Shown: positions 53,670-64,000 of the stretch, in pieces
How positions within the stretch are numbered: the stretch's first letter is position 1
Layout of the letters: every line of letters begins with the position of its first letter
Source: Sciurus carolinensis
Taxonomy: Eukaryota; Chordata; Mammalia; Rodentia; Sciuridae
DNA length: 64,000 nt
NCBI RefSeq assembly: GCF_902686445.1
Contig: NC_062229.1
Coordinates: 1,414,001-1,478,000, forward strand
Direction: 5' to 3'
The notes under the pieces: model-generated
The model's database searches: none
Told to the model about the DNA's origin: nothing
The model's input: the letters and a program-made list of their open reading frames with translations, nothing else
Translations under genes and position numbers: made by a program

Positions 53670-56600
53670 CTCCTCCTCCCTCACACTAGCAGAGAGGGGG
53701 ACACGCAGACTCTTCACCTCCTCACACTAGCAGAGAGGGGGACACGCAGACTCTTCACCTCCTCACACTAGCAGAGAGGGGGACACGCAGACTCTTCATC
53801 ACCTCACACTAGCAGAGAGGGGGACACGCAGACTCTTCACCACCTCACACTAGCAGAGAGGGGGACACGCAGACTCTTCACCTCCTCACACTAGCAGAGA
53901 GGGGGACACGCAGACTCTTCATCACCTCACACTAGCAGAGAGGGGGACACGCAGACTCTTCACCTCCTCACACTAGCAGAGAGGGGGACACGCAGACTCT
54001 TCATCACCTCACACTAGCAGAGAGGGGGAAACGCAGACTCTTCACCTCCTCACACTAGCAGAGAGGTGGACACGCAGACTCTTCACCTCCTCACACTAGC
54101 AGAGAGGGGGACACGCAGACTCTTCACCTCCTCACACTAGCAGAGAGGGGGACACGCAGACTCTTCACCACCTCACACTAGCAGAGAGGTGGACACGCAG
54201 ACTCTTCAACTCCTCACACTAGCAGAGAGGGGGACACGCAGACTCTTCACCTCACATTAGCAGAGAGGGGGACACGCAGACTCTTCATCCTCCTCACACT
54301 AGCAGAGAGGGGGACACGCAGACTCTTCATCCTCCTCACACTAGCAGAGAGGGGGACACGCAGACTCTTCATCCTCCTCACACTAGCAGAGAGGGGGACA
54401 CGCACACTCTTCATCCTCCTCACACTAGCAGAGAGGGGGACACGCAGACTCTTCACCTCACAATAGCAGAGAGGGGGACATGCAGGCTCTTCATCCTCCT
54501 CACAGTAGCAGAGAGGGGGACACGCAGACTCTTCACCTCCTCACACTAGCAGAGAGGGGGACACGCAGACTCTTCACCTCCTCACACTAGCAGAGAGGGG
54601 GACACGCAGACTCTTCACCTCCTCACACTAGCAGAGAGGGGGACACGCAGACTCTTCACCTCCTCACACTAGCAGAGAGGGGGACACGCAGACTCTTCAC
54701 CTCCTCACACTAGCAGAGAGGGGAACACGCAGACTCTTCACCTCCTCATACTAGCAGAGGGGGGACACGCAGACTCTTCACCTCCTCACACTAGCAGAGA
54801 GGGGGACACGCAGACACTTCACCTCCTCACACTAGCAGAGAGGGGGACACGCAGACTCTTCATCACCTCACACTAGCAGAGAGGGGGACACGCAGACTCT
54901 TCACCTCCTCAACTAGCAGAGAGGGGGACACGCAGACTCTCCATCACCTCACACTAGCAGAGAGGGCGACACGCAGACTCTTCACCTCCTCACACTAGCA
55001 GAGAGGAGGACACGCAGACTCTTCATCACCTCACACTAGCAGAGAGGGGGACACGCAGACTCTTCACCACCTCACACTAGCAGAGAGGGGGACACGCAGA
55101 CTCTTCATCACCTCACACTAGCAGAGAGGGGGACACGCAGACTCTTCACCACCTCACACTAGCAGAGAGGGGGACACGCAGACTCTTCATCACCTCACAT
55201 TAGCAGAGAGGGGGACACGCAGTCTCTTCACCTCCTCACTAGCAGAGAGGGGGACACGCAGACTCTTCACCTCCTCACACAAGAAGAGAGGGGGACACGC
55301 AGAGTCTTCACCTCCTCACACTAGCAGAGAGGGGGACATGCAGACTCTTCAGCACCTCACACAAGCAGAGAGGGGGACAGGCAGACTCTTCACCTCCTCA
55401 CACTAGCAGAGAGGGGGACATGCAGGCTCTTCATCACCTCACACTAGCAGAGAGGGGGACACGCAGACTCTTCACCTCCTCACACTAGCAGAGAGGGGGA
55501 CATGCAGACTCTTCAGCACCTCACACAAGCAGAGAGGGGGACAGGCAGACTCTTCACCTCCTCACACTAGCAGAGAGGGGGACATGCAGACTCTTCACCT
55601 CCTCACACTAGCAGAGAGGGGGACACGCAGACTCTTCACCTCCTCACACTAGCAGAGAGGGGCACACGCACACTCTTCACGTCCTCACACTAGCAGAGAG
55701 GGGGACACGCAGACTCTTCACCACCTCACACTAGCAGAGAGGGGGACACGCAGACTTTTCACCTCCTCACACTAGCAGAGAAGGGGACACGTAGACTCTT
55801 CACCTCCTCACACTAGCAGAGAGGGGGACACGCAGACTCTTCACCTCCTCACACTAGCAGAGAGGGGGACATGCAGACTCTTACCTCCTCACACTAGCAG
55901 AGAGGGGGACACGCAGACTCTTCACCTCCTCACACTAGCAGAGAGGGGGACACGCAGAGTCTTCACCTCCTCACACTAGCAGAGAGGGGGACACGCAGAC
56001 TCTTCACCTCCTCACACTAGCAGAGAGGGGGACATGCAGACTCTTACCTCCTCACACTAGCAGAGAGGGGGACACGCAGACTCTTCACCTCCTCACACTA
56101 GCAGAGAGGGGCACACGCAGAATCTTCATCACCTCACCATAGCTGAGAGGGGCACACGCACACTCTTCACGTCCTCACACTAGCAGAGAGGGGGACACGC
56201 AGACTCCAACTCCTCACACTAGCAGAGAGGGGGACACGCAGACTCTTCACCTCACTAGCAGAGAGGGGGACACGCAGACTCTTCACCTCACACTAGCAGA
56301 GAGGGGGACACGCAGACTCTTCACCTCCTCACACTAGCAGAGAGGGGGACACGCAGACTCTTCACCTCCTCACGCTAGGAGAGAGGTGGACACGCACACT
56401 CTTCACCTCCTCACACTAGCAGAGAGGGGGACACGCAGACTCTTCACCTCCTCACACTAGCAGAGAGGGGCACACGCAGAATCTTCATCACCTCACCCTA
56501 GCTGAGAGGGGCACACGCACACTCTTCACGTCCTCACACTGGCAGAGAGGGGGACACGCAGACTCCAACTCCTCACACTAGCAGAGAGGGGGACACGCAG

Positions 56601-59600
56601 ACTCTTCACGACCTCACGCTAGCAGAGAGGTGGACACGCACACTCTTCACCTCCTCACACTAGCAGAGAGGGGGACACGCAGACTCTTCACCTCCTCACA
56701 CTAGCAGAGAGGGGGACACGCAGACTCTTCACCTCCTCACACTAGCAGAGAGGGGGACACGCAGACTCTTCACCTCCTCACACAAGCAGAGAGGGGGACA
56801 TGCAGGCTCTTCACCTCCTCACACTAGCAGAGAGGGGGACACGGAGACTCTTCACCTCCTCACACTAGCAGAGAGGGGGACACGCAGAGTCTTCACCTCC
56901 TCACACTAGCAGAGAGGGGGACACGCAGACTCTTCACCTCCTCACACTAGCAGAGAAGGGGACACGCAGAGTCTTCACCTCCTCACACCAGCAGAGAGGG
57001 TGACACGCAGACTCTTCATCACCTCACACTAGCAGAGAGGGGGACACGCAGACTCTTCATCACCTCACACTAGCAGAGAGGGGACACGCAGACTCTTCAC
57101 CTCACACTAGCAGAGAGGGGGACACGCAGACTCTTCATCACCTCACACTAGCAGAGAGGGGGACACGCAGACTCTTCACCTCACACTAGCAGAGAGGGGG
57201 ACACGCAGACTCTTCACCTCACACTAGCAGAGAAGGGGACACGCAGACTCTTCACTTCCTCACACCAGCAGAGAGGGGGACACGCAGACTCTTCATCAAC
57301 TCACACTAGCAGAAAGGGGGACACGCAGACTCTTCACCTCACACTAGCAGAGAGGGGGACACGCAGACTCTTCACCTCACACTAGCAGAGAAGGGGACAC
57401 GCAGACTCTTCACTTCCTCACACCAGCAGAGAGGGGGACACGCAGACTCTTCATCAACTCACACTAGCAGAGAGGGGGACACGCAGACTCTTCACCTCAC
57501 ACTAGCAGAGAGGGGGACACGCAGACTCTTCACCTCCTCACACTAGCAGAGAGGGGGACACGCAGAGTCTTCACCTCCTCACACCAGCAGAGAGGGGGAC
57601 AAGCAGACTCTTCACCTCCTCACACTAGCAGAGAGGGGGACACGCAGACTCTTCACCTCCTCACACTAGCAGAGAGGGCGACACGCAGACTATTCACCTC
57701 CTCACACTAGCAGAGAGGTCGACAGGCAGACTCTTCACCTCCTCACACTACTAGAGAGGTGGACACACAGACTGTTCATCACCTCACACTAGCAGAGAGG
57801 GGGACACGCAGAGTCTTCACCTCCTCACACTAGCAGAGAGTGGGACACGCAGACTCTTCATCACCTCACAGTTGGAGAGAGGGGGACACGCAGACTCTTC
57901 ACCTCACACTAGCAGAGAGGGGGACACGCAGACTCTTCATCACCTCACACTAGCAGAGAGGGGGACACGCAGACTCTTCATTACCTCACACTAGCAGAGA
58001 GGGGGACACGCAGACTCTTCACCTCCTCATACTAGCAGAGAGGGGGACACGCAGACTCTTCACCTCCTCACACTAGCAGAGAGGGGGACACGCAGACTCT
58101 TCACCTCCTCACATTAGCAGAGAGGGGGACACGCAGACTCTTCACCTCCTCACAGTAGCAGAGAGGGGGACACGCAGACTCTTCACCTCCTCACACTAGC
58201 AGAGAGGGGGACACGCAGACTCTTCACCTCCTCACATTAGCAGAGTGGGGGACACGGAGACTCTTCATCACCTCACACTAGGAAAGAGGGAGACACGCAG
58301 ACTCTTCACCTCACACTAGGAGAGAGGGGGACACGCAGACTCTTCACCTCCTCACACTAGCAGAGAGGGGGACACGCAGACTCTTCACCTCCTCACACTA
58401 GCAGAGAGGGGGACACGCAGACTCTTCACCTCCTCACACTAGCAGAGAGGGGCACACGCAGACTCTTCATCACCTCACACTAGCAGAGAGGGGGACACGC
58501 AGAGTCTTCACCTCCTCACATTAGCAGAGAGGGGGACACGCAGACTCTTCATCACCTCACAGTTGGAGAGAGGGGGACACGCAGACTCTTCACCTCACAC
58601 TAGCAGAGAGGGGGACACGCAGACTCTTCATCACCTCACACTAGCAGAGAGGGGGACACGCAGACTCTTCATTACCTCACACTAGCAGAGAGGGGGACAC
58701 GCAGACTCTTCACCTCCTCACACTAGCAGAGAGGGGGTCACGCAGACTCTTCACCTCCTCACACTAGCAGAAGGGGGACACGCAGACTCTTCACCACCTC
58801 ACACTAGCAGAGAGGGGGACACGAAGACTCTTCACCTCCTCACACTAGCAGGGAGGGGGACACGCAGACTCTTCACCTCACACTAGCAGAGTGGGGGACA
58901 CGCAGACTCTTCACCTCCTCACCCTAGCAGAGAGGGGGACACGCAGACTCTTCACCTCACAGTAGGAGAGAGGGGGAAACGCAGACTGTTCACCTCCTCA
59001 ACTAGCAGAGTGGGGGACACGCAGACTCTTCATCACCTCACACTAGCAGAGAAGGGGACACGCAGACTCTTCACCTCCTCACACTAGCAGAGAGGGGGAC
59101 ACGCAGACTCTTCACCTCCTCACACTAGCAGAGAGGGGGACACGCAGACTATTCACCTCCTCACTCTAGAAGAGAGGTGGACACGCAGACTCTTCATCTC
59201 CTCACACTAGCAGAGAGGTCGACAGGCAGACTCTTCACCTCCTCACACTACTAGAGAGGTGGACACACAGACTGTTCATCACCTCACACTAGCAGAGAGG
59301 GGGACACGCAGACTCTTCACCTCCTCACATTAGCAGAGAGGGGGACACGCAGACTCTTCATCACCTCACACTAGAGGAGAGGGGGACACGCAGAGTCTTC
59401 ACCTCCTCACACTAGCAGAGAGGGGGACACGCAGAGTCTTCACCTCCTCACATTAGCAGAGAGGGGGACACGCAGACTCTTCACCTCCTCACACTAGCAG
59501 AGAGGGGGACACGCAGACTCTTCACCTCCTCACACTAGCAGAGAGGGGGACACGCAGACTCTTCACCTCCTCACATTAGCAGAGAGGGGGACACGCAGAC

Positions 59601-62600
59601 TCTTCACCTCCTCACACTAGCAGAGAGGGGGACACGCAGAGTCTTCACCTCCTCACACCAGCAGAGAGGGGGACACGCATACTCTTCATCAACTCACACT
59701 AGCAGAGAGGGGGACACGCAGACTCTTCACCTCCTCACACTAGCAGAGAGGGGGACACGCAGACTCTTCACCTCCTCACACCAGGAGAGAGGGGGACACG
59801 CAGACTCTTCACCTCCTCACACTAGCAGAGAGGGGGACATGCAGAGTCTTCACCTCCTCACACCAGCAGAGAGGGGGACACGCAGACTCTTCATCACCTC
59901 ACACTAGCAGAGAGGGGGACACGCAGACTCTTCACCTCCTCACACAAGCAAAGAGGGGGACACGCAGACTCTTCACCTCCTCACACTAGCAGAGAGGGGG
60001 ACACGCAGACTCTTCACCTCCTCACACCAGGAGAGAGGGGGACACGCAGACTCTTCATCACCTCACACTAGCAGAGAGGGGGACACGCAGACTCTTCATC
60101 TCCTCACACTAGCAGAGAGGTCGACAGGCAGACTCTTCACCTCCTCACACTAGTAGAGAGGGGGACACACAGACTGTTCATCAAGTCACACTAGAAGAGA
60201 GGGGGACACGCATACCCTTCACCTCACACTAGCAGAGTTGGGGACATGCAGACTCTTCACCTCCTCACACTAGAAGTTAGGGGGACACGCAGACTCTTCA
60301 TCACCTCACACTAGCAGAGAGGGGGACACGCAGACTCTTCACCTCCTCACACTAGCAGAGAGGGGCACACGCAGACTCTTCATCACCTCACACTAGAGGA
60401 GAGGGGGACACGCAGAGTCTTCACCTCCTCACACTAGCAGAGAGTGGGACACGCAGACTCTTCATCACCTCACAGTTGGAGAGAGGGGGACACGCAGACT
60501 CTTCACCTCACACTAGCAGAGAGGGGGACACGCAGACTCTTCATCACCTCACACTAGCAGAGAGGGGGACACGCAGACACTTCATCACCTCACACTAGCA
60601 GAGAGGGGGACATGCAGGCTCTTCACCTCACACTAGCAGAGAGGGGGACACGCAGACTCTTCACCTCACACTAGCAGAGAGGGGGACACGCAGACTCTTC
60701 ACCTCCTCACAGTAGCAGAGAGGGGGACACGCAGACTCTTCACCTCCTCACACTAGCAGAGAGGGGGACACGCAGACTCTTCACCTCCTCACACTAGCAG
60801 AGAGGGGGACACGCAGACTCTTCATCACCTCACACTAGGAAAGAGGGGGACACGCAGAGTCTTCACATCATCACACTAGCAGAGTGGGGGACACGGAGAC
60901 TCTTCATCACCTCACACTAGGAAAGAGGGGGACACGCAGACTCTTCACCTCACACTAGGAGAGAGGGGGACACGCAGACTCTTCACCTCCTCACAATAGC
61001 AGAGAGGGGGACACGCAGACTCTTCACCTCCTCACACTAGCCGAGAGGGGGACACGCAGACTCTTCACCTCCTCACACTAGCAGAGAGGGGCACACGCAG
61101 ACTCTTCATCACCTCACACTAGCAGCGAGGGGGTCACGCAGACTCTTCACCTCCTCACACTAGCAGAAGGGGGACACGCAGACTCTTCACCACCTCACAC
61201 TAGCAGAGAGGGGGACACGAAGACTCTTCACCTCCTCACACTAGCAGAGAGGTGGACACGCAGACTCTTCACCTCCTCACACTAGCAGAGAGGGGGACAC
61301 GCAGACTCTTCACCTCCTCAACTAGCAGAGAGGGGGACACGCAGACTCTTCACCTCCTCACACTAGCAGAGAGGGGGACACGAAGACTCTTCACCTCCTC
61401 ACACTAGCAGAGAGGGGGACACGCAGACTCTTCACCTCCTCACACTAGCAGAGAGGGGGACACGCAGACTCTTCACCTCCTCACACTAGCAGAGAGGGGG
61501 ACACGCAGACTGTTCACCTCCTCAACTAGCAGAGTGGGGGACACGCAGACTCTTCATCACCTCACACTAGCAGAGAGGGGACACGCAGACTCTTCACCTC
61601 CTCAACTAGCAGAGAGGGGGACACGCAGACTCTTCACCTCCTCACACTAGCAGAGAGGGGGACACGCAGACACTTCACCTCAAACTAGCAGAGAGGGGGA
61701 CACGCAGACTCTTCACCTCCTCACACTAGCAGAGAGGGGGACACGCAGACACTTCACCTCACAGTAGCAGAGAGGGGGACACGCAGAGTCTTCACCTCCT
61801 CACATTAGCAGAGAGGGGAACACGCAGACTCTTCACCTCACACTAGCAGAGAGGGGGACACGCAGACTCTTCATTACCTCACACTAGCAGAGAGGGGGAC
61901 ACGCAGACTCTTCACCTCCTCACACTAGCAGAGAGGGGGACACGCAGACTCTTTACCTCCTCACACTAGCAGAGAGGGGGACACGCAGACTCTTCAACTC
62001 CTCACAGTAGCAGAGAGGGGGACACGCAGACTCTTCACCTCCTCACACTAGCAGAGAGGGGGACACGCAGACTCTTCACCTCCTCACACTAGCAGAGAGG
62101 GGGACACGCAGACTCTTCAACTCCTCACACTAGCAGAGAGGGGGACACGCAGACTCTTCACCTCCTCACATTAGCAGAGAGGGGGACACGCAGACTCTTC
62201 ACCTCCTCACACTAGCAGAGAGGGGGACACGCAGACTCTTCACCTCCTCACAGTAGCAGAGAGGGGGACACGCAGACTCTTCACCTCCTCACACTAGCAG
62301 AGAGGGGGACACGCAGACTCTTCACCTCCTCACACTAGCAGAGAGGGGGACACGCAGACTCTTCATCACCTCACACTAGGAAAGAGGGGGACACGCAGAG
62401 TCTTCACATCATCACACTAGCAGAGTGGGGGACACGGAGACTCTTCATCACCTCACACTAGGAAAGAGGGGGACACGCAGACTCTTCACCTCACACTAGG
62501 AGAGAGGGGGACACGCAGACTCTTCACCTCCTCACAATAGCAGAGAGGGGGACACGCAGACTCTTCACCTCCTCACACTAGCCGAGAGGGGGACACGCAG

Positions 62601-64000
62601 ACTCTTCACCTCCTCACACTAGCAGAGAGGGGCACACGCAGACTCTTCATCACCTCACACTAGCAGAGAGGGGGTCACGCAGACTCTTCACCTCCTCACA
62701 CTAGCAGAAGGGGGACACGCAGACTCTTCACCACCTCACACTAGCAGAGAGGGGGACACGAAGACTCTTCACCTCCTCACACTAGCAGGGAGGGGGACAC
62801 GCAGACTCTTCACCTCACAGTAGCAGAGTGGGGGACACACAGACTCTTCACCTCCTCACATTAGCAGAGAGGGGGACACGCAGACTCTTCACCTCACAGT
62901 AGGAGAGAGGGGGAAACACAGACTGTTCACCTCCTCAACTAGCAGAGTGGGGGACACGCAGACTCTTCATCACCTCACACTAGCAGAGAGGGGACACGCA
63001 GACTCTTCACCTCCTCAACTAGCAGAGAGGGGGACACGCAGACTCTTCACCTCCTCACACTAGCAGAGAGGGGGACACGCAGACACTTCACCTCAAACTA
63101 GCAGAGAGGGGACACGCAGACTCTTCACCTCCTCACACTAGCAGAGAGAGGGACACGCAGACTCTTCACCTCACAGTAGCAGAGAGGGGGACACGCAGAG
63201 TCTTCACCTCCTCACATTAGCAGAGAGGGGGACACGCAGACTCTTCACCTCCTCACACTAGCAGAGAGGGGGACACGCAGAGTCTTCACCTCCTCACACT
63301 AGCAGAGAGGGGGACACGCAGACTCTTCACCTCCTCACACTAGCAGAGAGGGGGACACGCAGACTCTTCACCTCCTCACACTAGCAGAGAGGGGGACACG
63401 CAGACTCTTCACCTCCTCACACTAGCAGAGAGGGGGACACGCAGACTCTTCACCTCCTCACACTAGCAGAGAGGGGGACACGCAGACTCTTCACCTCCTC
63501 ACACTAGCAGAGAGGGGGACACGCAGACTCTTCACCTCCTCACACTAGCAGAGAGGGGGACACGCAGACTCTTCATCACCTCACACTAGCAGAGAGGGGG
63601 ACACGCAGACTCTTCACCTCCTCACACTAGCAGAGAGGGGACACGCAGACTCTTCACCTCCTCACACTAGCAGAGAGGGGGACACGCAGACTCTTCACCT
63701 CCTCACACTAGCAGAGAGGGGGACACGCAGACTCTTCACCTCCTCACACTAGCAGAGAGGGGGACACGCAGACTCTTCACCTCCTCACACTAGCAGAGAG
63801 GGGGACACGCAGACTCTTCACCTCCTCACATTAGCAGAGAGGGGGACACGCAGACTCTTCACCTCCTCACAGTAGCAGAGAGGGGGACACGCAGACTCTT
63901 CACCTCCTCACACTAGCAGAGAGGGGGACACGCAGACTCTTCACCTCCTCACATTAGCAGAGTGGGGGACACGGAGACTCTTCATCACCTCACACTAGGA
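53670..64000. repeat. 41-bp satellite array, over 10.3 kb, runs off the window
   Basis: Roughly 250 head-to-tail copies of a unit with segments cactagcagagaggggg, acacgcagactcttca and cctcctca. Most units are 41 bp. There are 38-bp units (one 'cct' lost), 42-bp units (an added base, 54270-54440) and a variant of equal length with tcacctca in place of cctcctca. There are no spacers and no insertions. Rare variants recur at fixed offsets, showing higher-order duplication (see findings). Frames inside it (for example the 14-residue repeat at 54247-54456) are by-products of 42-bp units. Confidence 0.97.

Noticed and set aside
54247..54456. Repeated MKSLRVPLSASVRR protein
   Set aside because: Depends only on local 42-bp units; frame is lost at once where units return to 41 bp.
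53670..64000. CRISPR array
   Set aside because: Units abut with no spacers, the host is mammalian, and there are no cas genes; it is a tandem satellite.

Overview
This is a mammalian nuclear window, almost certainly from a squirrel-family rodent (ground squirrel or marmot type). The evidence is the repeat landscape. About twenty dimeric SINEs join a B1-like left half to an ID/tRNA-Ala-like right half (B1-dID), and there are separate young ID elements and a squirrel-like L1 3' end. Exons, GT-AG introns and CpG-island promoters are all eukaryotic. The gene order SGTA (minus), THOP1 (plus), ZNF554-like (plus) matches human 19p13.3, so this is a conserved syntenic block. Layout: (1) 1-8.2 kb is the 5' end of SGTA on the minus strand. 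It has a partial coding exon at the window edge, the ATG exon, a 6.8-kb first intron full of old DNA transposons, and a CpG-island promoter near 8.1 kb. (2) 8.2-11.0 kb is a repeat-rich spacer between the two head-to-head promoters. (3) 11.0-31.1 kb is a complete THOP1 gene. I traced all 13 coding exons; they join in frame to 687 codons plus stop, with HEXXH zinc-site residues, a poly(A) signal, and a small upstream ORF whose stop overlaps the main ATG. (4) 31.1-42.1 kb is GC-rich intergenic DNA with scattered SINEs and no gene I can support. (5) 42.1-44.95 kb holds a decayed KRAB zinc-finger gene, best explained as the ZNF554 ortholog. It has a KRAB-A exon with a 1-nt deletion and lost key residues, then a last exon with one canonical finger, several broken ones and the terminal stop. 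(6) 44.95-52.3 kb is repeat-derived DNA: an L1 5'UTR fused to an L1 3' segment, four copies of one interspersed repeat, and an AT-rich island. (7) 52.3-64.0 kb switches abruptly to a CpG-rich block with an 11-copy 26-bp minisatellite, then a 24-bp repeat, then more than 10.3 kb of a 41-bp satellite that runs off the window end. How the genes relate: SGTA is a cytosolic co-chaperone acting with BAG6 and the GET/TRC pathway. THOP1 is a cytosolic zinc peptidase that trims peptides, including proteasome products. They are neighbours without an evident shared pathway. No operon, CRISPR, phage or prokaryotic system is present. The most notable non-genic structure is the 41-bp satellite: dated by shared rare variants, it contains higher-order duplicated blocks with measured offsets of 1541/1537, 1500 and 3937 bp. 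The most notable gene-level observation is the apparent loss of ZNF554.
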